Shown: positions 44,125 through 53,299 of the stretch, piece by piece
How positions within the stretch are numbered: the stretch's first letter is position 1
Layout of the letters: every line of letters begins with the position of its first letter
NCBI GenBank assembly: GCA_001189495.1
Contig: CP012068.1
Coordinates: 186,001 to 250,000, forward strand
Reading direction: 5' to 3'
DNA: 64,000 bases
DNA from: Eubacterium sulci ATCC 35585
GTDB lineage: Bacteria > Bacillota > Clostridia > Peptostreptococcales > Anaerovoracaceae
Program-made: the position numbers and the translations under genes
Notes under the pieces: model-generated
Told to the model about the DNA's origin: nothing
Database searches by the model: none
Seen by the model: the letters and a program-made list of their open reading frames with translations, nothing else

Positions 44125-44775
44125 ATGAAATATAAATTAGCCATTTTTGATATGGACGGAACCATTCTATCGACGCTCGACGACCTTGCAAACGGTGTAG
44201 ACTATGCATTAAGTGAGAATGGGCTCCCAGCAAGAAGCAAGCAGGAGACGAGGGCGGCGCTCGGCAGGGGCGTCAGGTTTTTGATAGAACAAAGCGTGCC
44301 AGCCGGACTTAGCGATGCTGAAATATCAAAGGTTGAAGAGGATTTTCTGAAATACTATAAGGTTCATAGCATGGATAATACTAGGCCTTACGATGGAATA
44401 GTTGAACTGATCAAAGAGGTGAGAGCTAGTGGCGTAAAGACAGCTGTTGTTTCCAACAAGATTGACAGTGCTGTTAAGGAGCTTTGTGCGAATTTCTTTG
44501 AGGGCGCCTTTGATGTAGCTTATGGTGAGAGACTTGGAATACCAAGGAAGCCAGATCCAAAGCCTATAAATGCTATAATTGATGAGTTCGGCTTGAGCAA
44601 GGACGAGGTTGTATATATCGGTGATTCGGAGGTTGATCTGCTCACGGCAAACAATGCGGGGATTAATCACATAATAGTCACATGGGGATTTAGAGACAGA
44701 GATTTTTTGGTGCAAAATGGGGCGAAGACTCTTGTGGAAAGCATGGACGAGCTCAAAGAGCAAATCTGCAAATAA
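44125..44775 (+). CDS. HAD phosphatase, phosphoglycolate-phosphatase-like
   Basis: 216 residues from ATG 44125 (GGGGGGA upstream). Motif I DMDGTILST (Asp9), motif II VVSNK (Ser/Lys), motif III GIPRKPDP and motif IV VYIGDSEVDLLTANNAG; a helical cap between. Closest in feel to Gph/PpaX phosphatases acting on phosphoglycolate or pyrophosphate. Thirteen bases after the fusion gene, so probably in its operon. Substrate assignment is tentative. Confidence 0.83.
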   Translation: MKYKLAIFDMDGTILSTLDDLANGVDYALSENGLPARSKQETRAALGRGVRFLIEQSVPAGLSDAEISKVEEDFLKYYKVHSMDNTRPYDGIVELIKEVRASGVKTAVVSNKIDSAVKELCANFFEGAFDVAYGERLGIPRKPDPKPINAIIDEFGLSKDEVVYIGDSEVDLLTANNAGINHIIVTWGFRDRDFLVQNGAKTLVESMDELKEQICK

Positions 44776-44923
44776 AAGCTCAGATGGCTTGAAATATGCA
44801 CATGAGGTTTATCGCTTTAGCAAAGTAAAAGGTCAAGTCTTAATTTCTAATGGAAGAGCCTTATTTCTATTACCGAATTTCATAACGAAATAATCAAAAA
44901 ATAGTAGATATGTGATGGATTTG

Positions 44924-44932
44924 TGTTATAAT
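44924..44932 (+). promoter_or_regulatory. Extended -10 promoter of the opp operon
   Basis: TGT-TATAAT about 95 bases before the oppA start; no strong -35. Confidence 0.5.
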
Positions 44933-44945
44933 ACAGGAAAGTTAC

Positions 44946-44966
44946 GACTGCATTTGTTGTGCAGTC
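44946..44966 (+). other. Leader stem-loop at the 5' end of the opp mRNA
   Basis: GACTGCA / TGCAGTC stem with 7-nt loop, starting about seven bases after the predicted start point, as also seen for the phosphoribosyltransferase mRNA at 7833. Confidence 0.4.
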
Positions 44967-45025
44967 CAAATACCACCTAATAAATCTAAACGCTAGTAAG
45001 ACGAATGTTTGTAGGAGGCAAAAGA

Positions 45026-46933
45026 ATGAAGAAAAAGATTTTTGTGACGCTAGTCAGCGTACTTCTTGTAGCTGGCGTGCTGACCGCTTGTGGAGGCGGA
45101 AGCAACGATTCAGGAAAAACTGAATTCAGATCACTGTATTCATCTGACGTAACAACGCTGAACTACCTCAACACAACACTTACCGGAGATATGGGTATCC
45201 CGGCAAACACGCAGGAATGGTTGATTCAGTATGACTCAACAGGACATATTAAGCCAGCACTTGCAGAGAAGTGGGAAACATCTAAGGACGGAAAGACTTG
45301 GACATTTAAGCTTCGTAAGGGCGTTAAGTGGTATAATTCTGCACACGAGGAAATGGGTGAAGTTAAGGCTCAGGACTTTGTAAACTCAGCAGAATATGCA
45401 CTAAAGTGTGATGCGGCAGCAGCATACATGTTCCCATCGGCAAAGATTAAGAACACAGACGCAGGTTCTGAGGCATTGCTAAACGGAACAGTTAAGTGGA
45501 AGGACGTAGGAATCAAGGCTAAGGATGACTACACTCTAGTATTTACACTAGATGCAGAGTGCCCATATTTCCTATCATGCTTAACATATGGATGCTTTGC
45601 ACCAGCTTCATCAGATATGCTAAAGCAGTTTGGTGATTGGAATAAGCGCGAAAAGTGGACAGCAGAGGATTGGAACAAGTTCTCAGAGGCTCTTGACGGT
45701 GTAAGTGCTGAGCAGCTTTGGTACTGTGGTGCATACTATTTAAGCGAATACAGCGCAGGTGAGAAGTATGTAATGCAGAAGAATCCAGACTACTTTGAGG
45801 CTGATCAGGTTTACATTGAGACAATCACAGATACATATAATGCAGAAGCTGCAACACTTTCAGGTGAGATGTATCAGAGAGGCGAGCTCGAGCAGGCAAC
45901 AATTACAAATACAATGGCTAAGAGCTGGTCGCAGAATGATAAGACAAAGGATTTATTCCACCCTACAAGAGTAACTCCAGACTATAGCTACTTCTTCTCA
46001 TTCCAGTTTGATCCTAAGTTTGATGAGAAATACGAGCCAGAGAATTGGAAGATAGCAGTAAATAATGAAAACTTCCGTAAGTCATTGTTCTACGGAATGA
46101 ATAGACTCGGTGCTAAGAAGATTTCTAACGAGAATAATGCAGAGGCTTTGGTACTAAATACAATTACACCGGCAAACTTCGTCTCAGCTGACGGAACAGA
46201 CTATACACAGCAGAAGGAATTTAAGGACCTAGCAGTTAATAAGGATGGCGTTGATGCATACTTTAACGAAGATAAGGCTAAGGAATATGCAGCAAAGGCA
46301 AAGAAGGAGCTACAAGCTTCAGGTGCTACACTTCCAGTTAAGGTTCTAATGGTATACAATCCAGCAGTTGCTGACTGGGATTCAGAATGCACATACTTAG
46401 AAAAGCAACTTGAAGGGCTACTTGGAACAGACTATATAGATGTAGTTCTTGAGCAGGGTCCTACACAGAGCTTCCTAACAAACATTAGAAGAAGCAACAA
46501 GTTCGGATTCATGAAGAACAACTATGGATGCGACTATGCGGATCCGCTAACATATGCAGATCCTTTCGGTAAGGATAACTCATACGGACGCGAATACATG
46601 AGTACAGATGCATCAACAAAGGCAATCATGGATGAGTACTACAAGCAGATAGATACTGCTAATAAGATTACAGATCCAAACAAGCTTGCCGAAAGATATG
46701 AGGCATTTGCAAAGGCAGAAGCTATTTTGATAGACCATGCTATGGTAGTCCCTTATGGACTAGATGCAGGATATACAGCATCTTATCTAGATCCATTTGA
46801 AGGCGCTTATGCACCTTATGGTGTAGCATCGCTCAGATACAAGGGCATGCACATCCTAGAGAAACCTCTCAATACTAAGGAATTTGAGAAGAAGCTAAAG
46901 ACATGGGAAAAAGAGCTTACTGAAAAAGAGTAA
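45026..46933 (+). CDS. oppA: Oligopeptide-binding lipoprotein OppA
   Basis: Extracellular peptide receptor of the ABC importer, 635 residues from ATG 45026 with TAGGAGG upstream. Lipoprotein signal peptide with lipobox LTAC (Cys22) followed by a Gly/Ser-rich linker; then an SBP family 5 domain: ALAEKWETSKDGKTWTFKLRKGVKW near 70-95. Very regular codon use suggests high expression. A terminator hairpin after the gene (46983) probably limits read-through so that receptor exceeds the permease, as common in opp operons. Confidence 0.93.
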   Translation: MKKKIFVTLVSVLLVAGVLTACGGGSNDSGKTEFRSLYSSDVTTLNYLNTTLTGDMGIPANTQEWLIQYDSTGHIKPALAEKWETSKDGKTWTFKLRKGVKWYNSAHEEMGEVKAQDFVNSAEYALKCDAAAAYMFPSAKIKNTDAGSEALLNGTVKWKDVGIKAKDDYTLVFTLDAECPYFLSCLTYGCFAPASSDMLKQFGDWNKREKWTAEDWNKFSEALDGVSAEQLWYCGAYYLSEYSAGEKYVMQKNPDYFEADQVYIETITDTYNAEAATLSGEMYQRGELEQATITNTMAKSWSQNDKTKDLFHPTRVTPDYSYFFSFQFDPKFDEKYEPENWKIAVNNENFRKSLFYGMNRLGAKKISNENNAEALVLNTITPANFVSADGTDYTQQKEFKDLAVNKDGVDAYFNEDKAKEYAAKAKKELQASGATLPVKVLMVYNPAVADWDSECTYLEKQLEGLLGTDYIDVVLEQGPTQSFLTNIRRSNKFGFMKNNYGCDYADPLTYADPFGKDNSYGREYMSTDASTKAIMDEYYKQIDTANKITDPNKLAERYEAFAKAEAILIDHAMVVPYGLDAGYTASYLDPFEGAYAPYGVASLRYKGMHILEKPLNTKEFEKKLKTWEKELTEKE

Positions 46934-46982
46934 TTTATTGAGAGAGCTTTCAAAATGAATTAGCGTGATTATTGGTGTTAAT

Positions 46983-47020
46983 ATAGCCAGAGGGATTATG
47001 TCTCTCTGGCTATTATTAGA
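46983..47020 (+). terminator. Hairpin between oppA and oppB
   Basis: ATAGCCAGAG / CTCTGGCTAT stem with short T-rich tail; probably a partial terminator setting receptor excess. Confidence 0.7.
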
Positions 47021-47074
47021 TGTAAAAATTGACATAATAAACTGACACAAATTTTAAGGATGGGAGGCTTATAA

Positions 47075-48016
47075 ATGGCTTCATATTTGACAAAACGAAT
47101 CCTACGTTCCTTTATAACTCTATTTATCGTATGTACGATAGTATTCTGTTTGTTAAGGCTCATGCCAATCGAAGGATATTTTAATAACTTTGATAAACTT
47201 ACAGAATCACAAGTACAGAGACAGCTAGAGATGAAGGGCCTAAAGGATCCACTACCTGTACAACTTGGACACTTCTATAAGGATTTGATTCACGGTGATT
47301 TGGGAAAATCAAACCGTTATCGTCCTGGTGTAGAAATCACAAAGATTCTGGCAGATAAGATTCCAGTATCAATGTGGCTTGGTGCGATTTCTCTTGTTAT
47401 CTCACTTTTGCTAGGCATTCCACTAGGAAGGGTTATGGCACGCTACAAGGGAAGAATTCCTGACCATCTTGGAACTATATTTATCGTGCTTATTAACGCG
47501 GTTCCAGCGGTGGTATACTACTTGTTCATTCAAATGTATGGAACAAGTATTTTAGGAATCCCGATATTATTTACACGAGGTAAATGGATTACATATATAT
47601 TGCCTGTATTCTCTTTGGCCTTAGGAAATATCTCATACTATGCGATGTGGTTAAGAAGATATATGATAGACGAGAGCAATAAGGATTATGTGAAACTTGC
47701 AGTTGCAAAGGGCATGAAATCTAGGGATGTTATGAATAAGCAGATTTTCAGAAATGCCTTTGTTCCACTTATCCAATATATACCGACATCATTTTTATTG
47801 ACACTGGTAGGATCAATCTATATCGAGTCTCTATATTCGATTCCAGGTATGGGTGGACTTCTTGTAAAGAGCATTCAGGGTCAGGACAATACCATTGTCC
47901 AAGCGTTAGTTTTGATTTACTCAGCACTAAGTATCGCAGGACTAATCATAGGTGATATTATGATGACTATGATTGACCCAAGAATTTCATTTAGCAAGAA
48001 GGGAGGTGCTCGTTAA
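47075..48016 (+). CDS. oppB: Oligopeptide ABC permease OppB
   Basis: 313-residue inner-membrane subunit with six helices. N-terminal RSFITLFIVCTIVFCLLRLMP and the cytosolic EAA-type loop YVKLAVAKGMKSRDVMNKQIFRNAFVP region mark the DppB/OppB family; the C-terminus SLYSIPGMGGLLVKS is also typical. GGGAGG ribosome site. Its last base is shared with the ATG of oppC (TAATG), so the pair is tightly coupled. Confidence 0.92.
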   Translation: MASYLTKRILRSFITLFIVCTIVFCLLRLMPIEGYFNNFDKLTESQVQRQLEMKGLKDPLPVQLGHFYKDLIHGDLGKSNRYRPGVEITKILADKIPVSMWLGAISLVISLLLGIPLGRVMARYKGRIPDHLGTIFIVLINAVPAVVYYLFIQMYGTSILGIPILFTRGKWITYILPVFSLALGNISYYAMWLRRYMIDESNKDYVKLAVAKGMKSRDVMNKQIFRNAFVPLIQYIPTSFLLTLVGSIYIESLYSIPGMGGLLVKSIQGQDNTIVQALVLIYSALSIAGLIIGDIMMTMIDPRISFSKKGGAR

Positions 48017-49092
48017 TGAACAAGTTTTCAATTAAGGATCATATGTCCAAGAATTTAGAAGACAAAGCTTCGGAGGCCCTTGCTAAGGAACTTGACCGTA
48101 TCGAGAGTGGTGGACTAGGCGATGCACCTGTCACGGAAGGAAAGATAGATGGAGCTAAGATGTCAGACGCTGAAAAATTCAGCTTTGCAGTACATGACCT
48201 TAGAGATTCAGAGAGACTGGGCTTTAAGGGCTACTCCTACTGGCGTTCGACATTTAATACGTTCTTACACAGAAAGGTAGCTGTTGCATTTTTGATTATA
48301 ATGTTTGCCTTGTTAGCATTTACATTTATTCAGCCATTGCTACCTGGACAGGCAAAGCCAAACGATGTATTTTTCTATCCTAACGGAAGTGCTATGAGTA
48401 ACCAGCAGCCTGGTGCAAAGTTCATATTTGGTACTAACAACGCAGGTCAAGACCTGTGGTCACGTATATGGGCAGGAACTAGAACCTCACTATTTATAGG
48501 ATTTGTCGTAGCATTAGTTGAAGCAGTTGTTGGTATCACAATTGGACTTCTTTGGGGTTATGTCAGAAAGCTCGATTTCTTCTTCACAGAGCTGTGGAAT
48601 ATCTTTGACAATGTACCTCAGACAATAGTTCTTGTACTTCTTGCTTATGTAATGGATAGAAGTATATTTACTTTGATATTTGCAATGAGTATCACTGGAT
48701 GGCTTTCCATGGCGCTATTTATCAGAAATCAGATTTTGATGATACGAGATCGAGACTACAATTTGGCTTCCAGATGTTTGGGAACTCCTATCTATAGGAT
48801 TATTCTAAAGAATCTATTGCCATACATTGTTTCGGTTATCATGCTGAGAATGGCTTTGACAATTCCTGGAGCTATCAGTAACGAAGTGTTCGTAACATAC
48901 ATAGGTCTTGGATTGCCAGCAGATGTGCCTTCACTAGGTAACCTAGTTAACTCGGGCCGTACGCTTATGATGAGTCCAAATCTAAGATATCAGCTCATAT
49001 TCCCAACGGCAGTTCTGTCGCTGATAACTATAGCTTTCTATGTTATAGGTAATGCGTTCTCAGACTCTGCAGACCCAAGAAATCACAGGTAG
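48016..49092 (+). CDS. oppC: Oligopeptide ABC permease OppC
   Basis: 358-residue partner permease with six helices preceded by a long charged cytosolic head of about 85 residues (longer than in OppC of enteric bacteria). FGTNNAGQDLWSRIWAGTRTSL is the conserved DppC/OppC entry motif and the EAA loop is DRDYNLASRCLGTPIYRIILKNLLP. AAGGGAGG ribosome site within the end of oppB. Confidence 0.92.
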   Translation: MNKFSIKDHMSKNLEDKASEALAKELDRIESGGLGDAPVTEGKIDGAKMSDAEKFSFAVHDLRDSERLGFKGYSYWRSTFNTFLHRKVAVAFLIIMFALLAFTFIQPLLPGQAKPNDVFFYPNGSAMSNQQPGAKFIFGTNNAGQDLWSRIWAGTRTSLFIGFVVALVEAVVGITIGLLWGYVRKLDFFFTELWNIFDNVPQTIVLVLLAYVMDRSIFTLIFAMSITGWLSMALFIRNQILMIRDRDYNLASRCLGTPIYRIILKNLLPYIVSVIMLRMALTIPGAISNEVFVTYIGLGLPADVPSLGNLVNSGRTLMMSPNLRYQLIFPTAVLSLITIAFYVIGNAFSDSADPRNHR

Positions 49093-49104
49093 GAGGTGGA
49101 TTTG

Positions 49105-50172
49105 ATGGATAGTATGGATAACAACGTAGTATTGTCAATTGATGATCTCCATGTAAAATTCAGCCTCAGAGGTGATACTCTCAATGTAATTAGAGGTATT
49201 AGCCTTGATATTCACAGAGGTGAGAGCATTGCCATAGTAGGAGAGTCTGGCTCAGGTAAATCTGTATTTACAAAGACCTTCCTAGGAATGCTGGATTCAA
49301 ATGGTAGAATAGATTCAGGACATATCTATTTTAGGGATAAAGATAAGGATGGAAACGAAAATGTCGTTGACCTTGCAACATATGCAACCGAGAAAGAGTG
49401 GTTGACAATTAGAGGAAAGCAGATTGCAATGATTATGCAAGATCCTATGACCTCGCTCAATCCGCTTAAGACTATAGGACATCAGCTCGAGGAGACAGTA
49501 CTTCTTCACCGAGACGTAAGCAAGGAAGAGGCGCACAAGAGGGCGGTAGAGCTTTTGACGGACGTTGGTATAAATGATCCTGAGAGACGTTGCAAACAGT
49601 ATCCTCATGAATTTTCGGGAGGTATGAGACAGCGTGTAGTAATCGCTATTGCGCTTGCCTGTGACCCAAGAGTTTTGATTTGTGACGAGCCGACAACAGC
49701 GCTTGACGTAACAATCCAAGCTCAGATACTTAAGCTTATACGCACACTTCAGCAGAAACTTGAGCTGACAACTATCTATATCACTCACGACCTCGGCGTA
49801 GTTGCTAATGTTGCAGATAGAATTGCTGTAATGTATGCTGGTGATATAATTGAAGTTGGAAAGTGCGAGGAAATTTTCTATAATGCAAAGCACCCATACA
49901 CATGGGCATTGCTAAGCTCACTGCCTCAACTAGGAATCAAAGGAGAGGACCTCTATTCAATCACAGGCACGCCTCCTAATCTGTTGCAGGAAATCAAAGG
50001 TGATGCTTTTGCACCTCGTAATCCATATGCTTTGAATATTGACTTTATTGAGAGGCCGCCATTCTTTGATGTCAGCCCAACTCATAAAGCTAGAACATGG
50101 CTGTTGGACCCACGAGCACCTAAGATAGATCCACCTGAAGCTGTGCAAAGACTTGCAGAGAGGAGGCTGTAA
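49105..50172 (+). CDS. oppD: Oligopeptide ABC ATPase OppD
   Basis: 355 residues from ATG 49105 (AGGAGG eight bases upstream; a GTG three codons earlier is too close to it). Walker A GESGSGKS, signature FSGGMRQRV, Walker [14 protein letters not shown]-loop THDLG, and the C-terminal oligopeptide-transporter tail. Insertion [21 protein letters not shown] between Walker A and the Q-loop is longer than usual. Confidence 0.92.
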   Translation: MDSMDNNVVLSIDDLHVKFSLRGDTLNVIRGISLDIHRGESIAIVGESGSGKSVFTKTFLGMLDSNGRIDSGHIYFRDKDKDGNENVVDLATYATEKEWLTIRGKQIAMIMQDPMTSLNPLKTIGHQLEETVLLHRDVSKEEAHKRAVELLTDVGINDPERRCKQYPHEFSGGMRQRVVIAIALACDPRVLICDEPTTALDVTIQAQILKLIRTLQQKLELTTIYITHDLGVVANVADRIAVMYAGDIIEVGKCEEIFYNAKHPYTWALLSSLPQLGIKGEDLYSITGTPPNLLQEIKGDAFAPRNPYALNIDFIERPPFFDVSPTHKARTWLLDPRAPKIDPPEAVQRLAERRL

Positions 50173-50173
50173 T

Positions 50174-51124
50174 ATGAGCGAAAAAGAGAAGAAAGACAAA
50201 AAGGTTCTCGTTGACGTTCGTGACCTAACAGTTCAGTTCGGATCACGCAAGAATCCATTTACGGCTGTAGATAAGGCGAGCTTCCAGATATACAAGGGTG
50301 AGACTTTTGGTTTGGTTGGTGAGTCCGGCTCTGGTAAGACGACAATTGGACGTGCCATCATACGCATTAACCCTACGGCTAGTGGAGAGATTATCTATGA
50401 TGGGGAGCGCATAAGTGGTAAGATTTCTAAAGCAAAGGACAAAGAGGTAACCCGCAAGATTCAGATGATTTTCCAGGATCCTATGGCTTCACTGAACGAA
50501 CGTGCAAAGGTTGACTATATCATTGCAGAAGGACTTCTAAACCTACCTAAGAAGCTCAGCAAGCAAGAGCGTAACAGAATAATCTCAGAGGCTTTAGATT
50601 CTGTAGGACTCCTGCCTGAGTTTGCAAGCAGATTTCCACACGAATTCTCGGGTGGTCAGAGGCAGCGTATAGGTATAGCTAGAGCTATGGTTATGAATCC
50701 TGAGTTCATTATTGCGGACGAGCCTATCTCAGCGCTTGACGTTTCAATCAGAGCACAGGTTCTAAACCTGATGGCGAAGTTGCAGAGGGAGATGGGACTC
50801 ACATATCTGTTCATTTCACATGACCTCTCAGTTATGAGATTTATATGCGACAGAATATGTGTAATTCACAAGGGAGTTCTCGTTGAACTTGCAGAGACTG
50901 AGGAGCTTTTCGCACACCCTATGCACCCTTATACGCAGGCACTGCTTTCGGCTATACCAATGCCAGATCCAGAGCGTGAGAAACAGAAGGTGCTAAAGGT
51001 TTACGATCCTTCACAGCACGACTACTCAACCGATAAGCCAAAGTGGATGGAAATTAGACCTGATCACTTTGTTTGGGCTAACGAAGCTGAGTTTGCAAAG
51101 TATCAAGAGGAGCTAAACAAATAA
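50174..51124 (+). CDS. oppF: Oligopeptide ABC ATPase OppF
   Basis: 316 residues from ATG 50174, one base after the oppD stop, with AGAGGAGG inside oppD. Walker A GESGSGKT, signature FSGGQRQRI, Walker [14 protein letters not shown]-loop SHDLS. C-terminus carries the oligo_HPY tail ([15 protein letters not shown]) typical of OppF. Completes the five-gene oppABCDF importer. Confidence 0.93.
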   Translation: MSEKEKKDKKVLVDVRDLTVQFGSRKNPFTAVDKASFQIYKGETFGLVGESGSGKTTIGRAIIRINPTASGEIIYDGERISGKISKAKDKEVTRKIQMIFQDPMASLNERAKVDYIIAEGLLNLPKKLSKQERNRIISEALDSVGLLPEFASRFPHEFSGGQRQRIGIARAMVMNPEFIIADEPISALDVSIRAQVLNLMAKLQREMGLTYLFISHDLSVMRFICDRICVIHKGVLVELAETEELFAHPMHPYTQALLSAIPMPDPEREKQKVLKVYDPSQHDYSTDKPKWMEIRPDHFVWANEAEFAKYQEELNK

Positions 51125-51133
51125 AAGTTATTT

Positions 51134-51163
51134 AAGGAGTCGGTTTGACCGGCTCCTATTTTG
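51134..51163 (+). terminator. Terminator of the opp operon
   Basis: 9-bp stem GGAGTCGGT / ACCGGCTCC (one G-T pair) with TATTTTG tail. Confidence 0.8.
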
Positions 51164-51174
51164 ATGTAAAAAAA

Positions 51175-51186
51175 GAACATATGTTG
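51175..51186. promoter_or_regulatory. LexA (SOS) box of uvrBA
   Basis: GAACATATGTTG matches the Bacillota SOS-box consensus (GAAC-N4-GTTC/G) and overlaps the -35 element of the uvrB promoter. Confidence 0.8.
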
Positions 51187-51212
51187 CAAAAAATGTGCTA
51201 AGGATTTATAAT
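51184..51212 (+). promoter_or_regulatory. Sigma-A promoter of uvrBA
   Basis: TTGCAA, 17-bp spacer, TATAAT; 66 bases before the uvrB start. Confidence 0.8.
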
Positions 51213-51277
51213 CAAAGCTATGAAATTGGTGTATAAGTACTTAGTGCACTTTAGATAGATGAAAGGAATTTAGCTTT

Positions 51278-53251
51278 ATGTCAGGGTTTAAGCTCGTTTC
51301 GGAATTTGCTCCGACTGGGGATCAGCCACAGGCGATAGAAAAATTGGTAAAGGCTTTCAGAAGCGGCAAGAAGGCGCAGACTCTTCTTGGTGTTACTGGA
51401 TCAGGAAAGACTTTTACTATGGCGAATGTCATCAAGGAACTAAATCGTCCTACTTTGATAATCAGCCATAATAAGACGCTTGCAGCTCAGCTTCACGGGG
51501 AGTTTAAGGAGTTCTTCCCTGAGAATGCGGTTGAGTACTTCGTTTCATACTATGATTACTACCAGCCAGAGGCCTATGTTCCTTCGACAGATACATATAT
51601 CGAGAAAGATTCAGATATCAATGCAGAGATTGAGAAGCTAAGGCATAGTGCGACTGCGGCGCTTTCAGAGAGACGCGATGTCATCATAGTTGCCAGCGTT
51701 TCTTGCATATACGGTCTAGGTAGCCCGCTTGATTACGAGAATCAGGTTCTTTCGCTGCGCCCAGGTATGGAAAAATCGCGCAAGGATATTTTGATGAAGC
51801 TAGTCGACATTCAGTACATGCGTAACGATGTTGATTTTGACCGAGGAACATTTCGCGTTAGAGGTGATATCATAGATATTTTTCCTGCTGGTGCTGACCA
51901 TGCGGTGAGAATTGAGCTGTTTGGTGACGAGATAGAGACCATCAAGGAGCTGAATCCTTTGACTGGTGAAATTATCGGACTCAGAAATCACGTGGCGATT
52001 TACCCTGCATCTCACTACGTTACATCAAAGGAGAACATGGAGAGGGCTCTCGTTACGATAGAGCAGGAGCTAGAGGACAGAATCAAGTGGTTTAAGGATA
52101 GGGGAAAGCTTCTTGAGGCTCAGAGAATTGAGCAGAGAACTAGGTATGATATGGAGATGCTCAGAGAGGTCGGAACCTGTAAAGGTATAGAGAACTATTC
52201 GAGACACATAAACGGCCTTGAGGCAGGTGCTAGACCATATACTTTGATAGACTATTTCCCAGATGACTTCATCACGATTATAGATGAGTCGCATGTTATG
52301 TTGCCACAGCTTAGGGCGATGTATGCCGGTGACCGCTCGAGAAAGAGCTCGCTCGTGGAGTACGGATTCCGCCTTCCTTCAGCGCTGGACAACAGACCTT
52401 TGCAGTTTGATGAGTGGGAAGGTCTAATTCATCAGATAATGTTCTGTAGTGCAACACCTGCAGCTTACGAAAAGGAGCAGTCCGAGGGAATTACAGCTGA
52501 GCAGGTTATTAGACCGACGGGTCTTCTCGATCCGCCTATAGATATTAGACCTACTGAGAATCAGATTGACGATATCATAGGTGAATTAAACGCTGTTGTG
52601 AAGAAGGGTGAGAGAGCATTCATCACCACTTTGACGAAGAAGATGGCAGAGGGTCTAACGGAGTACCTACAGAAGGCAGGCATCAAAGTGAGGTATCTGC
52701 ACTCGGAGATTGATACGCTTGAGCGTCTTGAGATTATCAGGGATTTGAGACTTGGTGTTTTTGATGTATTGGTTGGAATCAATCTTCTCAGAGAGGGTCT
52801 TGATATTCCTGAGGTATCGCTTGTGGCGATTTTGGATGCTGATAAGGAAGGCTTCCTGAGAACAGAGACTTCTTTGATTCAGACCATAGGGCGTGCTGCG
52901 AGAAATGTGGACGGCAGAGTTATCATGTACGCTGATCATATTAGCAGGGCTATGCAGGCAGCAATTGACGAAACGGATAGACGTAGAGGGATTCAGTCGG
53001 CATATAATGAAGAGCATGGAATCACGCCTAAGAGCGTTTCTAAGTCAGTTAGAGATGTTATTGAAGCGACCAAGCAGGCTGATGGCGAGGAGAACTATAA
53101 GGGTAAGAAGGCTTCTGAGCTTACTACTAAGGAACTTAAGGCTCTGGTTAAGAAGCTTGAGGCAGAGATGAAGCAGGCTGCTAAGGATTTGCAATTTGAA
53201 CGTGCAGCCGAGCTTAGAGATATTGTATTTGAGTATAAGTCAAGGCTATAG
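51278..53251 (+). CDS. uvrB: Excinuclease ABC subunit B
   Basis: 657-residue helicase-like damage-verification subunit of nucleotide excision repair. Walker A GVTGSGKT near 38-45, beta-hairpin [12 protein letters not shown], motif II IIDESH, motif [15 protein letters not shown], and the C-terminal UVR motif ([22 protein letters not shown]) for UvrC contact. First gene of an SOS-controlled uvrB-uvrA unit; uvrA begins 48 bases later. Confidence 0.97.
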   Translation: MSGFKLVSEFAPTGDQPQAIEKLVKAFRSGKKAQTLLGVTGSGKTFTMANVIKELNRPTLIISHNKTLAAQLHGEFKEFFPENAVEYFVSYYDYYQPEAYVPSTDTYIEKDSDINAEIEKLRHSATAALSERRDVIIVASVSCIYGLGSPLDYENQVLSLRPGMEKSRKDILMKLVDIQYMRNDVDFDRGTFRVRGDIIDIFPAGADHAVRIELFGDEIETIKELNPLTGEIIGLRNHVAIYPASHYVTSKENMERALVTIEQELEDRIKWFKDRGKLLEAQRIEQRTRYDMEMLREVGTCKGIENYSRHINGLEAGARPYTLIDYFPDDFITIIDESHVMLPQLRAMYAGDRSRKSSLVEYGFRLPSALDNRPLQFDEWEGLIHQIMFCSATPAAYEKEQSEGITAEQVIRPTGLLDPPIDIRPTENQIDDIIGELNAVVKKGERAFITTLTKKMAEGLTEYLQKAGIKVRYLHSEIDTLERLEIIRDLRLGVFDVLVGINLLREGLDIPEVSLVAILDADKEGFLRTETSLIQTIGRAARNVDGRVIMYADHISRAMQAAIDETDRRRGIQSAYNEEHGITPKSVSKSVRDVIEATKQADGEENYKGKKASELTTKELKALVKKLEAEMKQAAKDLQFERAAELRDIVFEYKSRL

Positions 53252-53299
53252 GCTTTGATGTAGATTAAAGATATTTATGGGATGGAAGGGATTTTGTAA

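Noticed and set aside
49315-49893. 192-codon minus-strand frame inside oppD
   Set aside because: Antisense shadow; oppD is intact and motif-complete on the plus strand.
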